Source: Dactylococcopsis salina PCC 8305 (GTDB taxonomy: Bacteria; Cyanobacteriota; Cyanobacteriia; Cyanobacteriales; Rubidibacteraceae). Taken from it: 64,000 bases of DNA. The stretch lies in the NCBI RefSeq assembly GCF_000317615.1, contig NC_019780.1, positions 3,493,840 through 3,557,839 of the forward strand, given 5' to 3'. Of this stretch, positions 10,604 to 19,162 are shown piece after piece; the first letter of the stretch is position 1; every line of letters starts with the position of its first letter. The notes beneath the pieces were generated by a model. It did no database searches. It was not told the origin of the DNA and saw only the letters and a program-made list of their open reading frames with translations. A program made the position numbers and the translations under genes.

Positions 10604-10870
10604 ATGCAAATTACCATTGAAATTCCCGATGACTTTGCTCAAAGACTAGACCAAACCGCAGGAAACCTGTCTCAACGTCTCTTAGAGCTTATGGTTGCTG
10701 ATGCTTATAGCCAGGGCAAAATCAACACGGCAGAAGTCCGTCAAATTCTCCAATTGCCAACTCGTCTGAGTGTTCATTCTTTTCTGAAGCAGATGAATAT
10801 TTACTTAAACTATGATGAAACTGAACTAAAACAAGATATTCAAACGCTTAATCAAGTCAGAGAAAAATGA
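10604..10870 (+). CDS. UPF0175-family antitoxin
   Basis: An 88-residue protein beginning MQITIEIPDDFAQRL, with a helix-turn-helix-like middle (AYSQGKINTAEVRQILQLPTR) that fits the UPF0175 antitoxin family. It overlaps the following PIN-domain gene by four bases (ATGA), the usual coupling of a toxin-antitoxin pair. AAAGGTGGT lies 9 nt before the ATG. It probably represses its own operon and neutralises the downstream nuclease. Confidence 0.8.
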   Translation: MQITIEIPDDFAQRLDQTAGNLSQRLLELMVADAYSQGKINTAEVRQILQLPTRLSVHSFLKQMNIYLNYDETELKQDIQTLNQVREK

Positions 10871-11337
10871 TCATTGTTTCTGACACTTCTCCAATTTGTT
10901 ACCTGTTACTAATTGACCAAATCGATGTTTTCTACGATCTCTACAAAAATGTCATTATTCCTCAAACTGTTGCCAATGAATTAAGAGCATCTGAATCTCC
11001 TTCTGTAGTCAAAAGCTGGATCGCTAAACCTCCTAGCTGGCTAAAGATACAATCCGTTAAATATTCCAAAAATGTTAAACTGGAAAAACTTGACCCCGGT
11101 GAACAAGAAGCAATTTTACTAGCTGAACAACTGAAGGCAGATTTAGTAATTTTGGATGACAAAGCAGCTAGACGCATTGCAGTGGAACGGGGCTTAAAAA
11201 TTATTGGTCTTCTCGGCATTCTCAAAGATGCTGCTAGAGCAGAATTGCTAGATTTAGAAACCACCTTTGAACAGTTGCGAGATGCTGGATTTTGGGTTGC
11301 ACCCAGTTTGCTGGAACGATTACTCGCTGAGGAGTAA
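10867..11337 (+). CDS. DUF3368 PIN-domain toxin (putative RNase)
   Basis: The 156-residue product starts MIIVSDTSPICYLLLI, the first PIN acidic motif (SDTSP). It has LDPGEQEAILLAEQLKADLVILDDKAARRIA, carrying the GE and DD acidic positions, and GLLGIL, all typical of DUF3368 PIN proteins. Such proteins are metal-dependent ribonucleases paired with UPF0175 antitoxins. The putative acidic site is intact, so the toxin is probably functional. A small inverted-repeat element begins at its stop codon. Confidence 0.82.
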   Translation: MIIVSDTSPICYLLLIDQIDVFYDLYKNVIIPQTVANELRASESPSVVKSWIAKPPSWLKIQSVKYSKNVKLEKLDPGEQEAILLAEQLKADLVILDDKAARRIAVERGLKIIGLLGILKDAARAELLDLETTFEQLRDAGFWVAPSLLERLLAEE

Positions 11338-11453
11338 TACCATTTCGATCAACTAGCGCTACACACCAATCCACTAAAGCCCCCCAATCATCGGGCCGGA
11401 GCGAAGTGAGGATTGGGGGGATAAACTGTAACCTAACTTCTTAGAAATGGTAT
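11337..11453. repeat. Small inverted-repeat element after the toxin gene
   Basis: The ends ATACCATTTC (11337-11346) and GAAATGGTAT (11444-11453) form a 10-bp terminal inverted repeat. Inside, CCCCCCAATC (11384-) pairs with GATTGGGGGG (11411-11420). The left end overlaps the toxin stop codon. A similar G/C hairpin plus AAATGGTATAAT end occurs near 53240-53310. Confidence 0.6.
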
Positions 11454-11469
11454 AAATATAATCATGTTT

Positions 11470-13611
11470 TTAACATAAATAATTCTGTTGATTATTTTCT
11501 CTACGCCACCACGCACGAACTAATTTAATCGGTTCATAATCATAGGATTCTCCCAACGTTTCTCGAATCGTTTTTAAAGATTGATCACCCACAATACTGA
11601 TCACTTCCCAGATGGCTTCTTGGTCTTCTTTAGAAACAAATTGCTCTAATTTAATCGCCTGATTCATTTCAATTAATTCCGAAAGATGCTCACTAATGGT
11701 GCTGCTTTTCATTCCTCTGGTTTCTGCTATCTCTTCAATTCCGTAACCTTGTTGAGCCAAAAGTAACGTTTTCATTTTCGTTTGCGAGGGAACAGGAATC
11801 GGTAATCTTTTTTCGTTGAGAAATGCTTGTATTTCGGAAACAAAAGACTGTCCATATTCATTAAGTTTATGCTCAGTTACGCCTGAAATGTTAGTCATCT
11901 TATTAATCTGAGTTGGCTTTAATCTTGCCATTTCTTTAAGAGTTTGGTCAGAAAAAATCATGTAAGGTGCGGTGTTTTGCATATCTGCTAATCCCTTACG
12001 CTTTTTTCGTAATCGCACTAATAACTGTTGAGTTTCTATATCAAGATTTGCGCTACTTACACTTTTTTCAGATGCACTTTTAACAACAGCAATATAAACC
12101 GTTCGTTTATGACGTAGAATCTCCCAACTGCGTTGATTTAATTTTAAAACACGATAACCATCGGTGGTTTCTGTAATTAAGTTCTGATGGAGTAAAGAAC
12201 GAGCTAAGTTGCGCCACTCTTCTGTTGTTTTCTCTTTACCAATGCCATAAGTTGATAACAAATGATGCCCATTTTTTTCGATTTTCTTGTTTTTAGAACC
12301 GCGCAAAATATCAATAATATGACTCATGCCAAAACGCTCTCGACAACGAGCAACACAGGATAAAAATTTTTGTGCTTCAACTGTCCAATCTTCGATCGGT
12401 TTCGGGTTTAAACAATTATCACAGTTGCCACAATTCCCAGCAAAATGTTCTCCAAAATAACTCAATTGAATGGTTCGCCGACAGTCTGTTCCTTCAGCAT
12501 AATCAATCATTTTCCGCAGTTGTTGTCGAGCGAGACGTTGTGATTTTTCCTCCTCTTTTTGTGAGATTAAATACTCGATCGTGTGAATATCTTTTGCACC
12601 AAATAAAAGTAAACATTGCGCTGGTTCATTATCTCTTCCCGCTCGGCCAGCTTCTTGATAATAATTTTCTAAATTACGAGGTAAATCATAATGAGCAACA
12701 AAACGAATATCAGGTTTATCAATTCCCATCCCAAACGCGATAGTTGCGACCATAACTTGGACATCATCTCTTAAGAAACGAGTTTGATAATCGCGACGAT
12801 TCCCATCAGTCATTCCCGCGTGATAAGGAAGCGCAGAAATGCCATCTTTTTCGAGACGAAATGCTACTTCTTCCACCCGACGACGACTGAGACAATAAAC
12901 AATTCCCGAGCCGTTTTGATGACGAATAAACTTAAATAATTGATTGTAATGTTGTCGCTGTTTCGGTTGAACTTCATAATATAAATTAGGGCGATCGAAG
13001 CTGGTAATTTGTATTTTTGGCGGCTTCAGCTTCAGTTGACGTATAATATCCCCACGCACTTGTTCCGTTGCGGTAGCAGTGAGGGCGATTGTCGGTACTT
13101 CTGGAAATTGTTGACGTAAGGTTTCTAACTGGCGATATTCAGGACGAAAATCATGTCCCCATTCCGAAATACAATGTGCTTCATCAACCGCAAAAAGAGA
13201 TAATCCTTGTTTCTCAGAAACCGCTTGTAGGAATTTTTTTGCCCCAGAACTCACTAATTTTTCGGGAGCAAGATAAAGTAATTTTATATTTCCTTGTAAA
13301 ATTGAAAGGCGGCGCGATCGAGCTTCATTTGGGTTTAAGCTACTATTTAAAAATGTGGCAGCAATGCCATTTTTCTGTAAACTTTCCACCTGATCTTGCA
13401 TCAAAGCAATCAACGGCGAAACCACCACAGCCAAGCCAGGTTTAAGCAAAGCAGGAAGCTGATAACAGAGAGACTTTCCGCCACCAGTGGGCATCACAAC
13501 GAGAACATCCTGTTGATTGCAAACAGCCTGAATCACATCTTTTTGTCCAGGGCGAAATTGATCATAACCGAAGTATTGTTTAAGAGAAGTTTCTAGAGGC
13601 AACATGATCAT
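11470..13611 (-). CDS. recQ: ATP-dependent DNA helicase RecQ
   Basis: RecQ is a 3'-5' SF2 helicase of recombination and fork repair. The 713-residue protein shows the zero motif FGYDQFRPGQ, motif I MPTGGGKS, motif II VDEAHCISEWGHDFRPEY, motif III ALTATAT and motif VI QEAGRAGRD. A zinc site follows (C-RR, then CGNCDNC), then the winged-helix RQC domain, an HRDC domain (QQLLVRLRKKRKGLA.. to ..IQAFL) and a C-terminal HTH_40-type segment (GYGIEEIAETRGMKSSTISEHL). Starts at 13611 and 13605 are both possible. Confidence 0.96.
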   Translation of the reverse strand: MIMLPLETSLKQYFGYDQFRPGQKDVIQAVCNQQDVLVVMPTGGGKSLCYQLPALLKPGLAVVVSPLIALMQDQVESLQKNGIAATFLNSSLNPNEARSRRLSILQGNIKLLYLAPEKLVSSGAKKFLQAVSEKQGLSLFAVDEAHCISEWGHDFRPEYRQLETLRQQFPEVPTIALTATATEQVRGDIIRQLKLKPPKIQITSFDRPNLYYEVQPKQRQHYNQLFKFIRHQNGSGIVYCLSRRRVEEVAFRLEKDGISALPYHAGMTDGNRRDYQTRFLRDDVQVMVATIAFGMGIDKPDIRFVAHYDLPRNLENYYQEAGRAGRDNEPAQCLLLFGAKDIHTIEYLISQKEEEKSQRLARQQLRKMIDYAEGTDCRRTIQLSYFGEHFAGNCGNCDNCLNPKPIEDWTVEAQKFLSCVARCRERFGMSHIIDILRGSKNKKIEKNGHHLLSTYGIGKEKTTEEWRNLARSLLHQNLITETTDGYRVLKLNQRSWEILRHKRTVYIAVVKSASEKSVSSANLDIETQQLLVRLRKKRKGLADMQNTAPYMIFSDQTLKEMARLKPTQINKMTNISGVTEHKLNEYGQSFVSEIQAFLNEKRLPIPVPSQTKMKTLLLAQQGYGIEEIAETRGMKSSTISEHLSELIEMNQAIKLEQFVSKEDQEAIWEVISIVGDQSLKTIRETLGESYDYEPIKLVRAWWRRENNQQNYLC

Positions 13612-13717
13612 TCATTATTTCTCGATTTAGCTGGAAAAGTGCTACAAATTAACTGTAGCGTGACCGAATAAAGTATTCTCTTTTTTCTTGAGAACATTAC
13701 ATTACGAATTAAATCTG

Positions 13718-14182
13718 ATGAATTATTGGCTACTCAAATCTGAACCTAACGATTATAGTATCAACGATCTAGAAAGAGAAAAAACCGTTATTTGGGATGG
13801 TGTGCGTAACTATCAAGCTCGAAACTTTCTCCGTGAGATGCAACCTTCTGATGTCGCCTTTTTCTATCATTCTAATGTTAAACCTCCTGCAATTGTTGGT
13901 TTAGCTCGTATTATTGAAAGCCAAATTGCTGATCCCACACAATTCGCTCCGAAAAGTAAGTATTATGACCCAAAAGCAACCGCAGATCAGCCGCGTTGGC
14001 AAACCGTGAGGGTAGAATTTTTAGAAAAATTTAAGGAAACTCTCTCTTTACCGCAGTTAAAAGCCATGTTCAGCCCCGAAGAATTTGCGGTGGTGAAAAA
14101 AGGAAACCGTCTCTCCGTGATGCCAGTAATTCCAGAAGTTGCCCAGCGTATTCTCCAGACCTCCTCGATGATGTTAAAATAA
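13718..14182 (+). CDS. EVE-domain protein
   Basis: A single-domain PUA-like EVE protein: MNYWLLKSEPNDYSINDLER, then WDGVRNYQARNFLREMQPSDVAFFYHSN and IVGLARI are diagnostic. EVE domains bind modified bases in DNA or RNA, and some act in restriction or RNA biology. The family normally starts at MNYWLLKSEP, so the ATG at 13718 (154 residues) is chosen over an upstream TTG at 13688. It follows the divergent recQ. The biological role is not established. Confidence 0.9.
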   Translation: MNYWLLKSEPNDYSINDLEREKTVIWDGVRNYQARNFLREMQPSDVAFFYHSNVKPPAIVGLARIIESQIADPTQFAPKSKYYDPKATADQPRWQTVRVEFLEKFKETLSLPQLKAMFSPEEFAVVKKGNRLSVMPVIPEVAQRILQTSSMMLK

Positions 14183-14257
14183 TCTGTATCCCCCAGGGGG
14201 GGATAAAACGATATGATATATTAAAATAAGTAAAGATTAGTTAAGAAGATTAAAACA

Positions 14258-14974
14258 TTGTTTAATAGTTTCTGGTTTCCCCCATCAATTTCACAACTTG
14301 GCGAACGTCTCCCCATTTATGCTAGGGCGTTCCTAATCAAACAAAAGCATTGGCTAGTTTTTGCAGCATCGGGTTTTCTGGTGTCCATCCCCGTTTTTGC
14401 ACAAGCGCCAATGGTGCGAGAGTTTCCTGTGATGAGTTTAATTCTGACTCTTGGCTGGATTGCCTTGGGTTGGGTTTGGTTTAAAAACCCTAAAGCTAAT
14501 ATTTGGGGAGATTTAATTCTAGGATTTAGTTGGAGTTGGCTTGCTGGCTCAATTTATTGGGGCTGGTTTCGTTGGGAACCCATTATTCATCTTCCGATCG
14601 AAGCCATTGGTTTACCCTTTGCTTTCTTCGCCTTAGCGAAAGGATGGGGACAAGTGGGAAACCTCTTCTATCTGGGATCATTATTTGGAACAGCGTTAAC
14701 AGATGTTTATTTCTATCTAACGGGTTTAATGCCGCATTGGCGGGAACTGATGCGTGTTGATCCTGCTTTGTATAAACCAATTTTTCAAGATGCGCTGGTA
14801 CAAATGCAAACGCCCTGGAGTGCGCTGTGCGCGATCGTTATTGTCAGTGTTCTTTCAGGAATGGGAATTTTCGGCATCAAACAGAATACCCTACCCTGGT
14901 GGGCGTTTAGTGGCGCGGTTTTAAGTACCCTTTTCGTCGATGGTTTATTCTGGGTGGCGGCGAAAATGGCTTAA
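14258..14974 (+). CDS. DUF3120 cyanobacterial membrane protein
   Basis: This 238-residue protein has about six hydrophobic segments (for example SLILTLGWIALGWVWF, LILGFSWSWLAGSIYWGWF and a C-terminal AFSGAVLSTLFVDGLFWVAA). The FRWEPIIHLPIEAIGLPFAFFAL and GLMPHWRELMRVDP segments match the cyanobacteria-specific DUF3120 family as I recall it. No ATG lies near the conserved N-terminus, so a TTG at 14258 is the probable start. The function is unknown; it is a predicted plasma- or thylakoid-membrane protein. Confidence 0.72.
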   Translation: MFNSFWFPPSISQLGERLPIYARAFLIKQKHWLVFAASGFLVSIPVFAQAPMVREFPVMSLILTLGWIALGWVWFKNPKANIWGDLILGFSWSWLAGSIYWGWFRWEPIIHLPIEAIGLPFAFFALAKGWGQVGNLFYLGSLFGTALTDVYFYLTGLMPHWRELMRVDPALYKPIFQDALVQMQTPWSALCAIVIVSVLSGMGIFGIKQNTLPWWAFSGAVLSTLFVDGLFWVAAKMA

Positions 14975-15038
14975 TTGCCAGCCTCTACCTTCTAGTAAGG
15001 TGGGCAAAGCCCACCAAATATCATAATTTTTAAGTCAA

Positions 15039-15479
15039 ATGAAAGACGGACGCATTGAAGCAATCTGGATCAAGCGCTTTAAACGCGGTCCGATGGATGC
15101 TGTACCAGAAGCCACAATGATTAAAGGACGAGGCTTAGTGGGAAATGCGGATCAAGGAACACGGCGACAAGTGACCATCATTGATGCGGCGGTGTGGGAA
15201 CAAGTGATGGCGGAATTAGGTGTCGAAATTGATCCCTCGCAACGGCGGGCTAATTTGATGTTACGGGGTGTGGATTTAGCTTATAGTCGTAAACGCATCT
15301 TACAACTTGGAGACTGTCGGGTTAGGATTTTTAACGAAACGAAACCCTGTGAGCGCATGGATGAGGTGAAATCAGGGTTACAAAAGGCACTTTATGACCA
15401 TTGGCGCGGCGGAGCTTTTGGGGTGGTGATTGATGGGGGAGTTTTGCGAGTGGGAGACTTAGCCAGATGGGAATCTTGA
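15039..15479 (+). CDS. MOSC-domain protein
   Basis: This 146-residue protein contains VPEATMIKGRGLVGNADQG.RRQVTIIDAAVWEQV, RRANLMLRGVDL and, further on, CERMDEV, the MOSC pattern (molybdenum cofactor sulfurase C-terminal). The single conserved cysteine (KPCERM) is the expected sulfur-carrier or cofactor-binding residue. Stand-alone bacterial MOSC proteins are thought to handle sulfur or bind pterin cofactor, but the substrate of this one is unknown. Confidence 0.85.
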   Translation: MKDGRIEAIWIKRFKRGPMDAVPEATMIKGRGLVGNADQGTRRQVTIIDAAVWEQVMAELGVEIDPSQRRANLMLRGVDLAYSRKRILQLGDCRVRIFNETKPCERMDEVKSGLQKALYDHWRGGAFGVVIDGGVLRVGDLARWES

Positions 15480-15572
15480 TGCTTTCTGTTTTCATTTTTC
15501 AATTTCCCTCAACCAATAATCCAAAGTAGGCCCAAGTGGAGTTTACGAAACCCAACAAAATTTGTCATTAGG

Positions 15573-15826
15573 TAGGGGTTGCTGAAAAAGTCCATTGGTT
15601 GGTTAAGTAAGGCAAGAGGCAAGAGGCAAAAGGCAAGAGGCAAAAGGCAAGAGGCAAAAGGCAAGAGGCAAGAGGCAAGTTGCCTTAGGGTTGATTGATC
15701 GGTAGGAGGGGAAGGTTTTGATGCAAGGTGTGTGACGATTGAACAATCAATGAACTTGCATTTTTATCTGAACTGAATCGCCTCAAATCCTTATTTGGTA
15801 AGACTTTCAGTTTTCTTCAGCAAGCT
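15573..15826. repeat. MITE-like element A2 with 7-bp tandem-repeat core
   Basis: The left end GGGGTTGCTGAAAAAG and right end (inverted) TAGCTTGCTGAAGAAAAC match those of the element at 5579. The core (about 15607-15679) is a run of GGCAAGA/GGCAAAA heptamers ending in the palindrome GGCAAGTTGCC. It lies in the gene-free stretch 15480-16041, which also holds a REP variant and the operator of the next gene. Confidence 0.6.
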
Positions 15827-15830
15827 ATAG

Positions 15831-15879
15831 GTAGAGACGTTCCATACTTCGACAAGCTCAGTAACAGGAACGTCTCCAC
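15831..15879. repeat. REP palindrome variant with inserted inner hairpin
   Basis: The arms GTAGAGACGTTCC and GGAACGTCTCCAC are separated by ATACTTCGACAAGCTCAGTAACA instead of the usual AT. The identical 49-bp arrangement occurs at 30692-30740. It is followed by GAAACCCAACA, half of the companion GTTGGGT repeat. Confidence 0.85.
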
Positions 15880-15997
15880 GCGAAACCCAACACAAATTAT
15901 AAGCAATTACCTAAACCTGATCTAACCCCAAGTCTGGGGGAACTACGAGGAAGTCTCACGAATGAAAACATATTGCTATAAATGATAGGATCAATAT

Positions 15998-16013
15998 GTA
16001 CAGGATTCTGTAC
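15998..16013. promoter_or_regulatory. Candidate operator of the Phd/YefM antitoxin
   Basis: GTACAG-GATT-CTGTAC is a perfect 6-4-6 inverted repeat 28 bases before the antitoxin ATG. It includes TGTACA (15997-16002), the core hexamer known from the E. coli yefM-yoeB operator, so it is probably an autoregulatory site. Confidence 0.6.
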
Positions 16014-16041
16014 GTTTATTAGATGATTATATCGAGTTGCC

Positions 16042-16314
16042 ATGTTAGAACCGATAAACTACACCCAGACCCGTGACAACCTTGGTAAAATTCTTGATGA
16101 AGTGGTAGAGAATGGAAAGGTTTACGCCATTTCTCGGAGAGGAGAACAACAAGCGGTGTTAATGTCCGTAGAAGATTATTCTAGCTTGATGACTACCCTT
16201 CATCTGCTGCGATCGCGCAAAAACGCATCACGATTATTCGACGCGCTGGAGGCTTCAGAAAACAACCCCACAAAAAAAGCAAGTTCTCTGTTGTCAGAAA
16301 ACCTGCTCTTTTAA
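16042..16314 (+). CDS. Phd/YefM-family antitoxin, no adjacent toxin
   Basis: The 90-residue protein begins MLEPINYTQTRDNLGKILDEVVENGKVYAISRRGEQQAVLMSVEDYSSL, the complete DNA-binding N-terminal fold of Phd/YefM antitoxins. Its C-terminus (SRLFDALEASEN..) would normally wrap a RelE/YoeB toxin. No toxin follows: 23 bases downstream the convergent FKBP gene ends. It is therefore an orphan antitoxin, perhaps a regulator or an anti-addiction remnant. An intact TGTACA-type operator lies upstream. Confidence 0.85.
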   Translation: MLEPINYTQTRDNLGKILDEVVENGKVYAISRRGEQQAVLMSVEDYSSLMTTLHLLRSRKNASRLFDALEASENNPTKKASSLLSENLLF

Positions 16315-16337
16315 AGTTGCCAATTAAATTGAGAGAG

Positions 16338-16769
16338 TTATCCTCCCACTTTGACAAGCTCAATATCAAACGTTAAGTCTTGACCAGCTAAGGGATGATT
16401 TGCATCCAGAGTCACTTTCGACTCAGCAACTCCCGTAACCACCACTGGAATTTGTTGTCCACTGGGATGTTGAACTTGTAACTGTTGACCGGTTTCTACT
16501 TCAATGTCTTCGGGAATTTGCTCACGGTCAACTTCCAAGACCATTTCTGGACGATGGGGCCCGTATGCTTCCTCGGAGGGGATTTCCGCAGTTTTGGACT
16601 CACCTGGAGCCATACCAATGACAGCTTGTTCAAAACCAGGGATAATTTGACCTTCCCCAATGGCAAATTCTAGCGGATCACGACCCTCTGAAGAATCAAA
16701 CACAGTGCCATCTGCTAATTTCCCTTTGTAATGAACTTTGACGGTATCGCCCGATTTTGCTTGTACCAT
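16338..16769 (-). CDS. FKBP-type peptidyl-prolyl isomerase, SlyD-like
   Basis: A 143-residue cytoplasmic proline isomerase/chaperone. The FKBP half shows GDTVKVHYKGKLADGTVFDSS and EFAIGEGQIIPGFEQAVIGM, followed by the insert-in-flap domain (PHRPEMVLEVDREQIPEDIEVETGQQL) and the returning strand NHPLAGQDLTFDIELV. This is SlyD architecture without the His-rich tail. It begins 18 bases after the rpsU stop on the same strand and is probably cotranscribed with it. Confidence 0.92.
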   Translation of the reverse strand: MVQAKSGDTVKVHYKGKLADGTVFDSSEGRDPLEFAIGEGQIIPGFEQAVIGMAPGESKTAEIPSEEAYGPHRPEMVLEVDREQIPEDIEVETGQQLQVQHPSGQQIPVVVTGVAESKVTLDANHPLAGQDLTFDIELVKVGG

Positions 16770-16787
16770 TTTACTCCTTGTGGAATT

Positions 16788-16988
16788 TTACTTCTTATTT
16801 CTACGATTGCGAAATCTACGACGTTCTCGGTGTCGATTGATTTCTTTCCGTTTGCGCTTCTGAGCAGGGGTTTCAAAATGCCGATTTTTCTTCATATCGG
16901 CAAAGATTCCGGCTTGAGAAACTTTTCGTTTAAAGCGACGCAGTGCCGACTCGATCTGCTCATTATTATTGAGAACTACTTTCGTCAT
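16788..16988 (-). CDS. rpsU: 30S ribosomal protein S21
   Basis: This 66-residue basic protein starts [28 protein letters not shown] and continues [22 protein letters not shown], the complete bS21 sequence pattern. It binds the small subunit near the anti-Shine-Dalgarno end. It leads a likely two-gene transcript with the FKBP isomerase. Confidence 0.95.
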   Translation of the reverse strand: MTKVVLNNNEQIESALRRFKRKVSQAGIFADMKKNRHFETPAQKRKRKEINRHRERRRFRNRRNKK

Positions 16989-17298
16989 CCAATTTTTTAC
17001 CTAATTTAAAGATTTGAGAGAACGATCGCGCCAAGATTAGGAAACCGACAATATATTTCTGAAATATGGCTCAATTGCCGCAGGAAAGTGACTTTCGCCA
17101 CACCCAACCACAGCAATAATTACCCAGATTGCAGTTTCCCTTCTGATCAAACCATATTCATGGCTAAGGTTTGGGCTTTTTTTATGGAGTTAAGTTAATC
17201 CTCCGAGGTTCGGTTCTCCCGTGCCTACTCCTCTAATTAATTGATGCAAACTGCAAATTACATCCTAACACAAGTAGTGGCAAATGAACAATTAATCC
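16989..17298. other. Non-coding spacer upstream of rpsU
   Basis: About 310 bases between the hydrolase stop (17299) and rpsU, which are both on the minus strand; the spacer should therefore contain the rpsU promoter and leader. Short self-complementary pieces are visible (CCGAGGTTCGG near 17203), and an A/T-rich run follows AAGGTTTGGGC near 17170. I see no coding signal and no recognisable riboswitch. Confidence 0.4.
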
Positions 17299-18150
17299 TT
17301 ATTGATTCTTGGCTAAAATGTCTTTGAGAATTTGACTGACTTCCTGCGGTTGCTCTACCATCGAAAGATGACCACAGTTAGAAATTTCAATAAGATTATC
17401 CCCTCGACATTGAAAAAGATAATGAAAACTGGCTAAGTGTCCCACATATTTCGGTTCCATAATTAAATCTTTTTCTCCAGCAATAAAATAAACGGGTTGT
17501 TGTAGTTGTGACACTAACTGGGGAAGTTGATGCACTTCCGCTTCTGTGGTTGACTCTAACAGTGATCCCACTGCTGCGACGGCATCAGCTTTAACAAAAT
17601 CGATCACCCGTTGGCGACCCCAACGTCGAGGGAGAGGCGTGGCGACCATTGCTCTGGCAAAAAGGAAGTCAATCAAAGGAACATAGGGCAGCCATTGCGG
17701 TCTATATTTGATGAGTTGCTGTCCCGCTTGGCGAAATCGATCGAACTCTTCTTTTAGATAAACCCCGCCTCCCGCATTGAGACAAATCACTCCTCGCACT
17801 CTTTCCGAGCAGGATTTTGCTCCCCAAAGCGCAATACTCCCTCCTAAAGAATGTCCCACTAACCAAGCCTCTTTAATGTCTAGTTTCTCTAGTAAACTGA
17901 TGAGGTCTTGAGCGTAGCTGTTTAAGCTATAAGCGGCTCGATCGGGGTTGGTTTTACAGGAGTCACCAAACCCTCGCAAGTCGTAACACAGACAGGAATA
18001 ATCAGAAGCAAGTTCCTCGACGATCGGTTGCCAATATTGACGGCTCATTAACCAACCATGGATCAACACTAAAACAGGAGCATTAGCTGGAGAGCGAGCG
18101 GGAAGAAAATCATAGGTGTGAGCGACACGAGAAATTTCAATTGAGGGCAT
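17299..18150 (-). CDS. Alpha/beta-hydrolase
   Basis: The protein shows LVLIHGWLMSRQYW (oxyanion region), the nucleophile elbow VGHSLGG, an acid in GEKDLI and a terminal NCGHLSMVEQP histidine, so the Ser-Asp-His triad is complete. The ATG at 18150 (MPSIEISRVAHTYDFLP, 283 residues) is preferred over an upstream TTG at 18228 because homology-like sequence begins there. The substrate cannot be told. Confidence 0.8.
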   Translation of the reverse strand: MPSIEISRVAHTYDFLPARSPANAPVLVLIHGWLMSRQYWQPIVEELASDYSCLCYDLRGFGDSCKTNPDRAAYSLNSYAQDLISLLEKLDIKEAWLVGHSLGGSIALWGAKSCSERVRGVICLNAGGGVYLKEEFDRFRQAGQQLIKYRPQWLPYVPLIDFLFARAMVATPLPRRWGRQRVIDFVKADAVAAVGSLLESTTEAEVHQLPQLVSQLQQPVYFIAGEKDLIMEPKYVGHLASFHYLFQCRGDNLIEISNCGHLSMVEQPQEVSQILKDILAKNQ

Positions 18151-18365
18151 AATTGCACAGAAAGCGCGATGACTCAAAAAAATTAGAATGGGGATTCCCT
18201 CACCTATTTTAACCGATGACAGAACCAAGAAAGAGTGAAAAGATCATCAATCGCAGGATATGTTATTATTTTTTAGGGGGCTTTAAAAGATAAAGCGAAC
18301 TTCAATTTCAAACAGGATTTGTACCTGATTATTCAACGAATTAAGAAGCGATAATAGCAGACCGC

Positions 18366-18890
18366 ATGGCATTTTGGAAAGGTTTATTTAATAATAGCTC
18401 AAACGCGATCGCGCCTTCATCAACTTCATCAAAGGAAGAAGTTTTGCTTAAAAAAGGTGAGACGCAACCAGAAACAAAAATTCTTTTTAGTACCACGCGC
18501 TCAATTGATCTTTATGAGCTAGAAGAGTTGTGTGATGCGGTTGGTTGGTCTCGCCGTCCTTTGCGAAAAGTTCGTAAAGCGATGCAACATAGCTTTTTAG
18601 TGGTGTCGATGTGGGAAGAAAAAGGCGCAAGTAGGCGTTTAATTGGTTTCGCACGAGCCACCTCGGATCATGCGTTTAATGCAACGATTTGGGATGTTGT
18701 GGTTCATCCTCGATCGCAAGGGAAAGGTTTAGGAAAAGCTCTGATCAATTATCTGATTAAATGCCTCCGTCAAGAAGATATTAGCAACATTACTCTTTTT
18801 GCTGATGCCGAAGTTGTCCAATTTTACAATCGTCTTGGCTTTGTTCCTGATCCAGAAGGGATTAAAGGGATGTTCTGGTATCCAGATTGA
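18366..18890 (+). CDS. GNAT acetyltransferase, Ycf52/chloroplast-NSI-like
   Basis: A 174-residue GNAT protein. Residues from about 45 ([32 protein letters not shown]) to the acetyl-CoA loop [19 protein letters not shown] and the final [28 protein letters not shown] closely resemble the cyanobacterial/chloroplast Ycf52 group. Plant NSI/SNAT enzymes of this group acetylate lysines or serotonin. The N-terminal 40 residues are low-complexity. The substrate here is unproven. Confidence 0.82.
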   Translation: MAFWKGLFNNSSNAIAPSSTSSKEEVLLKKGETQPETKILFSTTRSIDLYELEELCDAVGWSRRPLRKVRKAMQHSFLVVSMWEEKGASRRLIGFARATSDHAFNATIWDVVVHPRSQGKGLGKALINYLIKCLRQEDISNITLFADAEVVQFYNRLGFVPDPEGIKGMFWYPD

Positions 18891-18953
18891 AAATTTTTTC
18901 GCGATCGCCCTTCCCAATTACAACAAGTTACGTTATAGTAGTTGAGTGTTCAA

Positions 18954-19027
18954 CGGGATGTAGCGCAGCTTGGTAGCGCGCCTGCTTTGGGAGCAGGATG
19001 TCGTAGGTTCAAATCCTGCCATCCCGA
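18954..19027 (+). tRNA. tRNA-Pro (anticodon TGG)
   Basis: A 74-nt cloverleaf: acceptor CGGGATG (18954-18960) pairs with CATCCCG (19020-19026), discriminator A at 19027. The anticodon arm CCTGC-TTTGGGA-GCAGG gives TGG, and the T-arm holds GGTTCAAATCC. No CCA is encoded. A small inverted-repeat element begins two bases downstream. Confidence 0.96.
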
Positions 19028-19028
19028 T

Positions 19029-19134
19029 TTATGGTCATTCCAATTAATTTCCGTAGTGCGACCGTCTCGGTCGCTACTAGGGAGCGAGACGCTCCCACTA
19101 CAAATCGAATGGTTTTTATTTGGAATCACCATAA
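19029..19134. repeat. 106-bp inverted-repeat element (MITE-like) next to tRNA-Pro
   Basis: The left end TTATGGTCATTCCAATTAA and the inverted right end TTATGGTGATTCCAAATAA match at 17 of 19 positions. Internally GCGACCGTCTCGGTCGC and GGGAGCGAGACGCTCCC form two further hairpins. The element lies between tRNA-Pro and the 3' end of the FtsK-nuclease gene, whose C-terminus looks shortened. Confidence 0.7.
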
Positions 19135-19162
19135 CTGAAAACAATTTCAGGCAAACCGCCGT

